Positions 17,145-25,945 of a stretch of 64,000 nt of DNA are shown here, one piece after another (position 1 is the stretch's first letter; every line of letters begins with the position of its first letter). The stretch comes from Marinobacterium arenosum. GTDB taxonomy: Bacteria; Pseudomonadota; Gammaproteobacteria; Pseudomonadales; Balneatricaceae. The DNA is taken from positions 34,196-98,195 of the forward strand of contig NZ_JAILYN010000011.1 in the NCBI RefSeq assembly GCF_019795155.1, read 5' to 3'. Under the pieces are notes generated by a model. The model saw only the letters and a list, made by a program, of their open reading frames with translations. It did no database searches and was not told the origin of the DNA. Made by a program: the position numbers and the translations under genes.

Positions 17145-20100
17145 ATGAGCCACTTGCTTGATCGCTTAAAATTTCTCAAAAAGAAACAGGGCACCTTTGC
17201 CGAAGGTCACGGTGACACCGTTAAGGAGAAACGTGACTGGGAGGACGGTTATCGTCAGCGTTGGCAGCACGACAAGGTCGTGCGTTCAACCCACGGCGTT
17301 AACTGCACCGGTTCCTGCAGCTGGAAAATCTACGTCAAGAACGGTCTGATCACCTGGGAGACCCAGCAGACCGACTACCCGCGTACCCGGCCGGACCTGC
17401 CCAACCACGAGCCGCGTGGCTGCCCGCGTGGCGCCAGCTACTCCTGGTACATCTACAGCGCCAACCGGCTGAAATACCCGACCATCCGCAAGCGCCTGCT
17501 GAAGCTGTGGCGTGAAGCGCGCGCCACCATGGAGCCGGTAGCAGCCTGGGCCTCCATCGTCGAGAATCAGGACAAGGCCAAATCCTACAAGTCGGTACGC
17601 GGCCAGGGCGGTTTCGTCCGCTCCAGCTGGGACGAAGTCAACGAGATCATCGCCGCGGCCAACACCTACACCATCAAGCAGTACGGCCCGGACCGGGTGA
17701 TCGGCTTCTCGCCGATCCCGGCGATGTCGATGGTCTCCTACGCCGCCGGCGCCCGCTACCTGTCGCTGATCGGCGGTGCCTGCCTGAGCTTCTACGACTG
17801 GTACTGCGACCTGCCGCCGGCCTCGCCGATGACTTGGGGTGAGCAGACCGACGTGCCGGAATCGGCCGACTGGTACAACTCCAACTACATCATCGCCTGG
17901 GGCTCCAACGTCCCGCAGACCCGTACTCCGGACGCCCACTTCTTCACCGAAGTGCGCTACAAGGGCACCAAGACCGTTGCCGTGACGCCGGACTACTCCG
18001 AGGTCGCCAAGCTGTGCGACCAGTGGATGAACCCGAAACAGGGTACCGACGCCGCACTGGCGATGGCGATGGGTCACGTGATCCTGAAAGAGTTCCACGT
18101 CGACAAGCCGAGCGAGTACTTCACCGACTACTGCCGCCGCTATACCGACATGCCTAACCTGGTGCAGCTGGAGCGGCGTGAGGACGGCAGCTATGTCGCC
18201 GGTCGCTTCATCCGCGCCGCCGACTTCGACGCCAACCTGGGCCAGGACAACAACCCGGACTGGAAGACCGTCGCCTTCGACGAGATCAGCAACGGTTTCG
18301 TGGTGCCGAACGGCTCCATCGGTTTCCGCTGGGGTGAGCAGGGCAAGTGGAACATCGAGCAGAAGGAGGGCGGCGCCAGCGCCGAGACCCGCCTGAAGCT
18401 GAGCCTGATCGACGACCACGACGAGCTGGCCAGTGTCGGCCTGCCGTACTTCGGCGGGGTCGAGAACGAGTACTTCAGCAGCAACGTGTTCAAGGATGTG
18501 ATCCATCACAACCTGCCGGCCAAGAAGGTCAAGCTGGCCGACGGCAGCGAGTCGCTGGTGGTCACCGTGTTCGACCTGATGCTGGCCAACTACGGTGTCA
18601 ACCGTGGCTTGGGCGGCGACTTCGTGGCCAACAGCTACGACGACAACGCGCCTTACACGCCGGCCTGGCAGGAGAAGATCACCGGCGTCGATCGCAAGGT
18701 GGTGATCCAGATCGCCCGCGAGTTCGCCGACACCGCTCACAAGACCAAAGGTCGCTCGATGATCATCGTCGGTGCCGGTATGAACCACTGGTACCACATG
18801 GACATGAACTACCGTGGCCTGATCAACCTGCTGGTGATGTGCGGCTGTATCGGCCAGACCGGCGGTGGCTGGGCCCACTATGTCGGCCAGGAAAAACTGC
18901 GTCCGCAGTGCGGTTGGTTGCCGCTGGCGTTCGGTCTCGACTGGCAGCGTCCGCCGCGTCATATGAACGGCACCTCGTTCTTCTACAACCACTCCAGCCA
19001 GTGGCGCTACGAGAAGCTGAATGTCGATGAGATCTTGTCGCCGCTGGCCGACAAGTCCAAGTACACCGGTAGCCTGATCGACTTCAACGTCCGTTCCGAG
19101 CGGATGGGCTGGTTGCCGTCGGCGCCGCAGCTGGGTGCCAACCCGCTGGAGCTGACCAAGGCCGCCGCCGCCGCCGGCAAGACGCCGCAGGAATACTGTG
19201 TCGAACAGCTGAAATCCGGCAAGCTCGGCTTCGCCGCGGAAGATCCGGACAACCCGCAGAACTTCCCGCGCAACATGTTCATCTGGCGCTCCAACCTGCT
19301 GGGCTCCTCCGGCAAGGGCCACGAGTACATGCTGAAGTACCTGCTGGGCACCAACCACGGTGTGCTCGGCAAGGACCTGGGTGAAGACGGCGGCCGCAAA
19401 CCGGAAGAGGTGAAGTGGCACGACCAGGGCGCCGAAGGCAAGGTGGACCTGCTGGTGACGCTGGACTTCCGTATGTCCACTACCTGCCTGTACTCCGACA
19501 TCGTGCTGCCGACCGCTACCTGGTACGAGAAGGACGACCTGAACACCTCGGATATGCACCCGTTCATCCACCCGCTGTCGGCTGCTACCGACCCGGCCTG
19601 GGAAGCGCGTTCCGACTGGGATATCTACAAGGGTATCGCCAAGAAGTTCTCCGAGGTCTGCGTCGGTCACCTGGGCGTCGAGCAGGATCTGGTCACCGTG
19701 CCGCTGCTGCATGACACCGCCGGCGAACTGGCCCAGCCGTACGACGTCAAGGACTGGAAAAAAGGCGAGTGCGATCCGGTACCGGGCAAGACCATGCCGA
19801 ACCTGGCGCTGGTCGAGCGCGACTACCCGAACACCTACGCCCGCTTCACCTCGGTCGGTCCGTTGCTGGAGAAACTGGGCAACGGCGGCAAGGGGATCAA
19901 CTGGGAGACTTCAGCCGAAGTCGACCTTCTGAAGAAGCTGAACTGGACGCATACCGAAGAGGGCGCCGCCGAAGGCCGTGCCAAGCTGGAAACCGCCATC
20001 GATGCGGCCGAAATGATCCTTGCACTGGCGCCGGAGACCAACGGTCAGGTGGCGGTCAAGGCCTGGCAGGAACTGGGCAAGGCGACCGGGCTGGATCACA

Positions 20101-20894
20101 CCCACCTGGCCAAGCCGAAGGAGGAGGAGAAGATCCGCTTCCGCGACGTGCAGGCCCAGCCGCGCAAGATCATCTCGTCGCCGACCTGGTCCGGCCTGGA
20201 GGACGAACACGTCTCCTACAACGCCGGCTACACCAACGTCCACGAGCTGATCCCCTGGCGCACCCTGACCGGCCGTCAGCAGTTCTACCAGGATCATGAG
20301 TGGATGCGTGACTTCGGCGAGGCGCTGCTGGTCTACCGGCCGCCGATCAACACCAAGTCGGTCAAGCCGATCATGGACGCCAAGCCGAACGGCAACCCGG
20401 AGATCGCGCTGAACTGGATCACCCCGCACCAGAAATGGGGTATCCACTCCACCTACAGCGACAACCTGATCATGCTGACCCTGTCGCGTGGCGGGCCGAT
20501 CATCTGGCTGTCCGAGGTGGACGCCCAGAAAGCCGGCATCGAAGACAACGACTGGGTGGAGGTGTTCAACACCAACGGCGCACTGGCCGCCCGTGCGGTA
20601 GTCTCCCAGCGTGTCAACGAGGGGATGACCCTGATGTATCACGCCCAGGAGCGCATCGTGAACGTGCCGGGTGCGGAAACCACCGGTACCCGCGGCGGTA
20701 TCCACAACTCGGTGACCCGTGCCTGTCCGAAGCCGACCCACATGATCGGTGGCTACGCCCAGCAGGCGTACGGCTTCAACTACTACGGCACCGTCGGCTC
20801 CAACCGCGACGAGTTCGTGGTGGTGCGCAAGATGAAGAACATCGACTGGCTGGATGGTGAAGGCAACGACTACGTTCAGGAGGCAGCCAAATGA
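17145..20894 (+). CDS. narG: Respiratory nitrate reductase alpha subunit NarG
   Basis: 1249 residues, standard NarG length. The catalytic subunit holds bis-MGD molybdenum and the FS0 [4Fe-4S] cluster; the N-terminal HGVNCTGSCSW...GCPRGAS segment carries the His/Cys cluster ligands, and YCDLPPASPMTWGEQTD contains the aspartate that coordinates molybdenum in Escherichia coli NarG. It reduces nitrate at the cytoplasmic face and needs the cofactor made by the moa/moe genes downstream. The N-terminus lacks a Tat signal, as expected. An open extension reaches back to 16998, but CAGGAG before the ATG at 17145 and family alignment support the shorter start. narH overlaps by four bases. Confidence 0.97.
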   Translation: MSHLLDRLKFLKKKQGTFAEGHGDTVKEKRDWEDGYRQRWQHDKVVRSTHGVNCTGSCSWKIYVKNGLITWETQQTDYPRTRPDLPNHEPRGCPRGASYSWYIYSANRLKYPTIRKRLLKLWREARATMEPVAAWASIVENQDKAKSYKSVRGQGGFVRSSWDEVNEIIAAANTYTIKQYGPDRVIGFSPIPAMSMVSYAAGARYLSLIGGACLSFYDWYCDLPPASPMTWGEQTDVPESADWYNSNYIIAWGSNVPQTRTPDAHFFTEVRYKGTKTVAVTPDYSEVAKLCDQWMNPKQGTDAALAMAMGHVILKEFHVDKPSEYFTDYCRRYTDMPNLVQLERREDGSYVAGRFIRAADFDANLGQDNNPDWKTVAFDEISNGFVVPNGSIGFRWGEQGKWNIEQKEGGASAETRLKLSLIDDHDELASVGLPYFGGVENEYFSSNVFKDVIHHNLPAKKVKLADGSESLVVTVFDLMLANYGVNRGLGGDFVANSYDDNAPYTPAWQEKITGVDRKVVIQIAREFADTAHKTKGRSMIIVGAGMNHWYHMDMNYRGLINLLVMCGCIGQTGGGWAHYVGQEKLRPQCGWLPLAFGLDWQRPPRHMNGTSFFYNHSSQWRYEKLNVDEILSPLADKSKYTGSLIDFNVRSERMGWLPSAPQLGANPLELTKAAAAAGKTPQEYCVEQLKSGKLGFAAEDPDNPQNFPRNMFIWRSNLLGSSGKGHEYMLKYLLGTNHGVLGKDLGEDGGRKPEEVKWHDQGAEGKVDLLVTLDFRMSTTCLYSDIVLPTATWYEKDDLNTSDMHPFIHPLSAATDPAWEARSDWDIYKGIAKKFSEVCVGHLGVEQDLVTVPLLHDTAGELAQPYDVKDWKKGECDPVPGKTMPNLALVERDYPNTYARFTSVGPLLEKLGNGGKGINWETSAEVDLLKKLNWTHTEEGAAEGRAKLETAIDAAEMILALAPETNGQVAVKAWQELGKATGLDHTHLAKPKEEEKIRFRDVQAQPRKIISSPTWSGLEDEHVSYNAGYTNVHELIPWRTLTGRQQFYQDHEWMRDFGEALLVYRPPINTKSVKPIMDAKPNGNPEIALNWITPHQKWGIHSTYSDNLIMLTLSRGGPIIWLSEVDAQKAGIEDNDWVEVFNTNGALAARAVVSQRVNEGMTLMYHAQERIVNVPGAETTGTRGGIHNSVTRACPKPTHMIGGYAQQAYGFNYYGTVGSNRDEFVVVRKMKNIDWLDGEGNDYVQEAAK

Positions 20895-22453
20895 AAATCC
20901 GCTCTCAAGTAGGCATGGTGCTGAACCTCGATAAATGTATCGGCTGTCACACCTGCTCGATCACCTGTAAGAACGTCTGGACCTCCCGCGAGGGGATGGA
21001 GTACGCCTGGTTCAACAACGTCGAGACCAAGCCGGGCATCGGCTATCCGAAGGAGTGGGAGAACCAGGACAAGTGGAACGGCGGCTGGATCCGCAAGAGC
21101 AACGGCGAGATCGAACCGCGCATCGGCGGCAAGTGGCGGGTACTGGCGAACATCTTCGCCAACCCGGACCTGCCGGAGATCGACGACTACTACGAGCCGT
21201 TCGACTTCGATTACCAGCATCTGCACAACGCCCCGGAAGGCAAGCACCAGCCGGTGGCCCGACCGCGCTCGCTGATCAGCGGCCAGCGGATGAAGAAGAT
21301 CGAATGGGGCCCGAACTGGGAGGAGATCCTCGGCACCGAGTTCGCCAAGCGTTCCAAGGACAAGAACTTCGACAACGTCCAGAAGGAGATCTACGGCCAG
21401 TTCGAGAACACCTTCATGATGTACCTGCCGCGCCTGTGCGAGCACTGCCTGAACCCGGCCTGTGTCGCCAGCTGCCCGTCCGGTGCGATCTACAAGCGTG
21501 AAGAGGACGGCATCGTCCTGATCGACCAGGACAAGTGCCGTGGCTGGCGGATGTGCGTCAGCGGCTGTCCGTACAAGAAGATCTACTACAACTGGAAAAC
21601 CGGTAAATCCGAGAAGTGTATCTTCTGCTATCCGCGTATCGAATCCGGCATGCCGACCGTCTGCTCGGAAACCTGTGTCGGCCGTATCCGCTACCTGGGC
21701 GTGATGCTGTACGACGCCGACCGGATCAAGGAAGTGGCCGCGTCCGGCAACGAGCAGGATCTGTACGAGAAGCAACTGGAGATCTTCCTCGACCCGCACG
21801 ACCCGGCGATCATCGCCCAGGCACGCAAGGACGGGGTATCGGACAGCGTAATCAAGGCTGCCCAGCAGTCGCCGGTCTACAAGCTGGCGATGGACTGGAA
21901 ACTGGCGCTGCCGCTGCACCCGGAATATCGCACCCTGCCGATGGTCTGGTACGTGCCGCCGCTGAGCCCGATCCAGTCTGCCGCCGACGCCGGCCAGATC
22001 GGCATGAACGGCGCCATCCCGGATGTCGACAGCCTGCGGATCCCGGTCAAGTACCTGGCCAACCTGCTGACTGCCGGCGACGAGCAGCCGGTGCTGTCCG
22101 CCCTCAAGCGTCTGCTGGCGATGCGCGCCTACAAGCGTGACGAGCAGGTGGAGGGCAAGCGCAACCTGCAGGTACTGGAGGAGGCCGGTCTGACCGAGCA
22201 CCAGGCCAAGGAGATGTACCGCTACCTGGCGATCGCCAACTACGAGGATCGCTTCGTGATCCCGACCAGCCACCGCGAGCTGGCCCGCGAAGCCTTCCCG
22301 GAACGTAACGGTTGCGGCTTCAGCTTCGGCAACGGCTGTGCCGGCGGCGAAACCGAGTTCAACCTGTTCGGTGCCAAGAAGCAGAACGTCACCATGGTGC
22401 AGAAGCTGGACTCGGTGAAGCAGGTCAACCCGAAGGAGCTGGAAGATGCGTAG
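20891..22453 (+). CDS. narH: Respiratory nitrate reductase beta subunit NarH
   Basis: 520 residues carrying four iron-sulfur clusters. Cys groups are CIGCHTCSITCKN at the N-terminus, CEHCLNPACVASCP, CRGWRMCVSGCPYKK and CIFCYPRI...CSETC. The tryptophan within CRGWRMC replaces a cysteine, which is the hallmark of the [3Fe-4S] cluster in NarH. It passes electrons from NarI haems to NarG. The start ATGA overlaps the narG stop and the end overlaps narJ by eight bases, so translation through narGHJ is coupled. Confidence 0.97.
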   Translation: MKIRSQVGMVLNLDKCIGCHTCSITCKNVWTSREGMEYAWFNNVETKPGIGYPKEWENQDKWNGGWIRKSNGEIEPRIGGKWRVLANIFANPDLPEIDDYYEPFDFDYQHLHNAPEGKHQPVARPRSLISGQRMKKIEWGPNWEEILGTEFAKRSKDKNFDNVQKEIYGQFENTFMMYLPRLCEHCLNPACVASCPSGAIYKREEDGIVLIDQDKCRGWRMCVSGCPYKKIYYNWKTGKSEKCIFCYPRIESGMPTVCSETCVGRIRYLGVMLYDADRIKEVAASGNEQDLYEKQLEIFLDPHDPAIIAQARKDGVSDSVIKAAQQSPVYKLAMDWKLALPLHPEYRTLPMVWYVPPLSPIQSAADAGQIGMNGAIPDVDSLRIPVKYLANLLTAGDEQPVLSALKRLLAMRAYKRDEQVEGKRNLQVLEEAGLTEHQAKEMYRYLAIANYEDRFVIPTSHRELAREAFPERNGCGFSFGNGCAGGETEFNLFGAKKQNVTMVQKLDSVKQVNPKELEDA

Positions 22454-23180
22454 TCTGAAAGTGATCTCCGCGTTGCTGGACTACCCCGAGGCTGAACTCT
22501 TCGAGGGCCGCAAGGCCCTCGTCGAGGAGCTGCGGGCCGATCCGCTGCTGGCGCAGGAGCAGAAAGAGGCGCTGATCGAGTTTGTCGATCAGCTCTGCAC
22601 CGGCGATCTGATGGACGCTCAGGAAAACTACGTGGCGCTGTTCGACCGCGGCCGCTCGCTGTCGCTGCTGCTGTTCGAACACGTTCACGGCGAGAGCCGC
22701 GACCGCGGCCAGGCGATGGTCGACCTGATGTCGGTCTACGAGAAGCAGGGCTTCGAACTCGACGCCCGCGAACTGCCCGACTATCTGCCGCTGTTCCTGG
22801 AGTTCCTGTCGCTGCGGCCGGAGCAGGAGGTGCGCCAGTGGCTGGCCGACGTCAGCCATATCCTGGCGCTGGTGGAGACCCGACTGCACCAGCGTGGCAG
22901 CGGCTACGCGGTGCTGTTCGAGGCGCTGCTCGCCGTGGCCGGCGTGGCGGTCGAACGGGAGGAACTGCAACAGAAAGTCGCCAACGAGGCGCGGGACGAT
23001 ACGCCCGAGGCGATGGACAAGGTGTGGGAAGAGGAGATGGTGCGCTTTACCGAAAACAGCGCCCAGGATTGCGGCAACAACAGCGTGGCGCAGCGACGCC
23101 GCGAACTGGATGTGGTCAAGCCGCTGCATGTCCAGCCGGCCTCGCCGGCGGTCTCTTCTGGTACAGCAGGCTCGCACTGA
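22446..23180 (+). CDS. narJ: Nitrate reductase assembly chaperone NarJ
   Basis: 244-residue TorD/NarJ-family helical chaperone that helps insert the molybdenum cofactor into NarG and dock NarGH to the membrane; it is not part of the final enzyme. Diagnostic segments are LKVISALLDYPEAELFEG at the N-terminus, LFEHVHGESRDRGQAMVDL and LPDYLPLFLEFLS. The start lies inside narH (eight-base overlap). The C-terminal tail is rich in small and polar residues and is not conserved. Confidence 0.94.
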   Translation: MRSLKVISALLDYPEAELFEGRKALVEELRADPLLAQEQKEALIEFVDQLCTGDLMDAQENYVALFDRGRSLSLLLFEHVHGESRDRGQAMVDLMSVYEKQGFELDARELPDYLPLFLEFLSLRPEQEVRQWLADVSHILALVETRLHQRGSGYAVLFEALLAVAGVAVEREELQQKVANEARDDTPEAMDKVWEEEMVRFTENSAQDCGNNSVAQRRRELDVVKPLHVQPASPAVSSGTAGSH

Positions 23181-23196
23181 GCCCGGGAGAATGACG

Positions 23197-23871
23197 ATGT
23201 CTTATCTGAACGATCTGTTATTCGGGGTCTACCCCTACATTGCCGGCGCGATCTTCCTGATCGCCAGCTGGATCCGCTACGACCGTGAGCAGTTCACCTG
23301 GCGCGCGAGCTCCAGTCAGATGCTGCACTCGAAAGGGTTCCGCCGGGCCAGCAACCTGTTCCATGTCGGCGTGCTGGTGATCTTCTTCGGCCATCTGGTC
23401 GGCCTGCTGACGCCGCATGCGCTCTACGCGCCGTTCATGTCGGCCGGCACCAAGCAGGTGATTGCGATCATCGTCGGCGGTGCCGCCGGTGTCGCCTGCT
23501 GGATCGGCGCACTGCTGCTGCTGAAGCGCCGCCTCGGCGAGCCGCGGGTACGGGCGACCAGCACCAAGGCGGATATCTTCATCCTGGTGCTGCTGTTCGT
23601 GCAGGTATCGCTGGGACTGCTGACTATCCCGTTCGCCCTCGGCCACCTGGACGGTGGTGTGATGATCCAGCTGGCCCACTGGGCCCAGGGACTGGTGACT
23701 CTGCAGGCGGATGCCGCCAGCCATCTGACCGGAATCGGTCTGGTCTACAAGCTGCACATCTTCGTCGGCCTGACCATGTTCGTGGTGTTCCCGTTCACCC
23801 GCATGGTGCACATCTGGAGCGTGCCGGTGAAGTACTTCACCCGCAACTACCAGCTGGTGCGTACCCGTTAA
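23197..23871 (+). CDS. narI: Respiratory nitrate reductase gamma subunit NarI
   Basis: 224 residues, five membrane spans, the quinol-oxidising dihaem cytochrome b subunit. Haem-ligand histidines lie in HVGVLVIFFGHLVG and KLHIFVGLTMF...MVHIWS. Two in-frame ATGs compete: at 23191 the GGGAGA sequence abuts the codon, whereas the ATG at 23197 has it at proper spacing and gives the usual MSYLNDLLFG start and family length. A GC-rich stem-loop follows the stop. Confidence 0.95.
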   Translation: MSYLNDLLFGVYPYIAGAIFLIASWIRYDREQFTWRASSSQMLHSKGFRRASNLFHVGVLVIFFGHLVGLLTPHALYAPFMSAGTKQVIAIIVGGAAGVACWIGALLLLKRRLGEPRVRATSTKADIFILVLLFVQVSLGLLTIPFALGHLDGGVMIQLAHWAQGLVTLQADAASHLTGIGLVYKLHIFVGLTMFVVFPFTRMVHIWSVPVKYFTRNYQLVRTR

Positions 23872-23880
23872 TGTCGCATC

Positions 23881-23902
23881 GGGGGCGCCCTCGGGCGCTC
23901 CC
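23881..23902 (+). terminator. Stem-loop after narI
   Basis: A 9-bp GC stem (one G-T pair) starting ten bases after the narI stop, with no T-run. More likely an attenuating or 3'-end-protecting hairpin than a full terminator. Confidence 0.5.
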
Positions 23903-23922
23903 ACTATATACAGATGACAGAG

Positions 23923-23988
23923 GGCCTTCCCTATAGCGGGTGTTGGAAACAGCTGTTTTTGAAAAAGCTGCGCCCTATACGGAAGACC
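23923..23988 (+). other. Extended imperfect hairpin between narI and ppiC
   Basis: GGCCTTCCCTATAG at 23923 pairs with CTATACGGAAGACC at 23975 at 12 of 14 positions, enclosing a second inner stem (CAGCT with AGCTG, flanked by T5 and A5). The structure sits in the mRNA between narI and the PpiC gene; its function is unknown. Confidence 0.55.
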
Positions 23989-24043
23989 TTTTACGAATGA
24001 CAGCCAAGCCGGCAGGCCGCCGGTCCGGCGAGGAGAGACCCCC

Positions 24044-24868
24044 ATGCAGATGATCGAAGTCAAAGAGCTGCCCACCGAAGCACCGGACTTTCCGGAGGTG
24101 GTGGTCAACGGCAGGGCCATCGAAGCCCACAGCATCCTGCAGGAGATGCAGTACTATCCGTCCGACTCGCTGGACATCTCCCGCCATCAGGCCGCCCAGG
24201 CGCTGGTGGTGCGCGAACTGCTGATGCAGCGGGCCGACGAGTTGGGGCTGGAACTGGCGCCGCAACAGCCGGATGAACCGGACGACGAAGCGCTGATCCG
24301 CCAGTTGCTGGAGCAGGAGGTGGAGCTGCCGCAGGCCGACGAAACCACCTGCCAGCGCTACTACGAGGCCAACCCCGAGCGGTTCAAAACCTCGCCGCTG
24401 GTGGCGGTCAGCCATATTCTGCTGGGCGCCGATCCGGCCGACCCGGAGGAGCGTGCCCAGCGCAAGGCCGAGGCCGAGGGGGTGATCGAAAAACTGCAGC
24501 AGGCCCCGGACAATTTTGCCCGGCTGGCCCAGCAGTGTTCCGATTGTCCGTCCAAGGAGGTCGGTGGCCAGCTCGGTCAGCTCGACAAGGGCCAGACCGT
24601 GGCCGAATTCGAACGCCAGGTGTTCAGCCTGCCGGAAGGGCTGGCGGCGCGGCCGGTGGAGAGCCGCTACGGTTTCCATGTGGTGCGCATCGACAAGCGG
24701 GTCGACGGCGAGTTACTGCCCTACGATATGGTCGCCAGCCGCATCCGCAGCTACCTGCAGGCGCGTAACTACCGCCGTGCGGTCAACCAGTACATCCAGC
24801 TGCTGGTCGGCAGTGCCGAGATCGAGGGGATCGAAATCCAGGCGGCCGACGGATTGTTGGTTCAGTAG
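24044..24868 (+). CDS. PpiC/parvulin-type peptidyl-prolyl isomerase, nar-associated
   Basis: 274 residues without a signal peptide, so probably cytoplasmic. The N-terminal half is a helical NifM/SurA-like region; the parvulin domain spans about 118-220 (VAVSHILLGA, FARLAQQCSDCPSKEVGGQLGQLDKGQTV, PVESRYGFHVVRIDK). The same gene follows narI in Pseudomonas aeruginosa (PA3871 position), where it is presumed to assist assembly of the reductase. The substrate is not known. It starts about 170 bases after narI, across two hairpins, and is probably the last gene of the nar transcript. Confidence 0.9.
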   Translation: MQMIEVKELPTEAPDFPEVVVNGRAIEAHSILQEMQYYPSDSLDISRHQAAQALVVRELLMQRADELGLELAPQQPDEPDDEALIRQLLEQEVELPQADETTCQRYYEANPERFKTSPLVAVSHILLGADPADPEERAQRKAEAEGVIEKLQQAPDNFARLAQQCSDCPSKEVGGQLGQLDKGQTVAEFERQVFSLPEGLAARPVESRYGFHVVRIDKRVDGELLPYDMVASRIRSYLQARNYRRAVNQYIQLLVGSAEIEGIEIQAADGLLVQ

Positions 24869-24879
24869 GTGGAAGTGGT

Positions 24880-24969
24880 GAGTTAACAGTTAATGAGTTA
24901 ACAGTTAATGAGTTAACAGTTAATGAGTTAACAGTTAATGAGTTAACAGTTAATGAGTTAACTGTTAAC
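24880..24969. repeat. 15-bp tandem repeat
   Basis: Five exact copies of GAGTTAACAGTTAAT (24880-24954) and a sixth variant with GTTAACTGTTAAC (24955-24969). Each unit contains the odd palindrome TTAAC-A-GTTAA. It lies just after the ppiC stop and 190 bases before the carbonic anhydrase gene. Such arrays vary in copy number by slippage; a protein-binding role is possible but not shown. Confidence 0.95.
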
Positions 24970-25159
24970 AGAGCCTGCTTCAGACTTCGGCGCTTTCGTA
25001 GAGCATTTTCTTATCTGGGTCAGTGGGTAGTAAACAGTGGCCGGGGGAAGTTATCGGCACCTAACCGGCAGCAAATGCGCGGCCTCGGAACTTCGACACT
25101 CCTCCGGATTATGGGGCTGTTCACTGTCCACTGGATAACTCAATACTCAGGACTTAATT

Positions 25160-25789
25160 ATGCTGTCTGATCTTCTTGCCAATAACAAACGCTGGGCCGA
25201 CCGTATGGAAACCCAGCACCCCGGTTTCTTCAAGGAGCTGGCGGCGCAGCAGAAACCGGAGTACCTGTGGATCGGCTGTTCCGACAGCCGGGTGCCGGCC
25301 AACGAGATTGTCGGGCTGATGCCGGGTGAACTGTTCGTGCACCGCAATATCGCCAATATGGTGCTGCACACCGACCTCAACTGCATCTCGGTACTGCACT
25401 ATGCGGTCGAGGTGTTACAGGTGAAACACATCATCGTCTGCGGCCACTACGGTTGTGGCGGGGTACGCGCAGCGCTGGGCCGGCAGGACCTGGGGCTGAT
25501 AGACAACTGGCTGCGCCACCTGAAGGATATCGGTTTCCGCGAACGCGACCTGCTCAGCGCCGAGAGTGACCCCGACCGCCGCGTCGACCGTCTTTGCGAG
25601 CTGAATGTGCGCTATCAGGTGGACAATATCTGCCACACCAAGGTGGTGCAGAAAGCCTGGCAGCGCGGCCAGCAGCTGGCGGTGCACGGCTGGATCTACA
25701 GTATCGAGGATGGGGTGATCAAGGATCTGAACGTGGATATCGACAGCTATCGCGATCTGCCGGAGATCTATTGCCTGGAGGAGGTTTGA
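25160..25789 (+). CDS. can: Beta-class carbonic anhydrase
   Basis: 209 residues of the E. coli Can type. Zinc ligands are C40 and H96/C99, with the catalytic Asp-Arg dyad D42-R44 in GCSDSRV and the second ligand pair in CGHYGCGG. It interconverts CO2 and bicarbonate in the cytoplasm. AGGA precedes the ATG. The gene interrupts the usual ppiC-moaA order of pseudomonad nar loci and is bracketed by the 15-bp tandem repeat on one side and REP plus a long inverted element on the other, suggesting insertion. Confidence 0.95.
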   Translation: MLSDLLANNKRWADRMETQHPGFFKELAAQQKPEYLWIGCSDSRVPANEIVGLMPGELFVHRNIANMVLHTDLNCISVLHYAVEVLQVKHIIVCGHYGCGGVRAALGRQDLGLIDNWLRHLKDIGFRERDLLSAESDPDRRVDRLCELNVRYQVDNICHTKVVQKAWQRGQQLAVHGWIYSIEDGVIKDLNVDIDSYRDLPEIYCLEEV

Positions 25790-25826
25790 TCTGTTTTCTG
25801 ATGAATAGCCCCCAAGATGTATTCCT

Positions 25827-25900
25827 GGTCGCGGCTGAAGCCCTCCTACGGAACCGCAGCATTGCTGAGCCCCTCCTGTAGGGTCGGCTTCAGCCGACCA
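25827..25900. repeat. REP-type inverted pair after can
   Basis: GGTCGCGGCTGAAGCCCTCC at 25827 faces a second core around 25874-25900 (TCCTGTAGGGTCGGCTTCAG). It belongs to the GGCTGAAGCC REP subtype, distinct from the GTAGCAGC arrays near narL and narG. Confidence 0.65.
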
Positions 25901-25945
25901 AGCGCCAGAAGCGCTTAGACACCCGGTTTGGCATCACTGCCTGCT

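Noticed and set aside
24880..24969. 15-bp direct repeats as replication iterons
   Set aside because: No replication initiator gene, DnaA boxes or partition genes nearby; the flanking genes are ordinary chromosomal metabolism.
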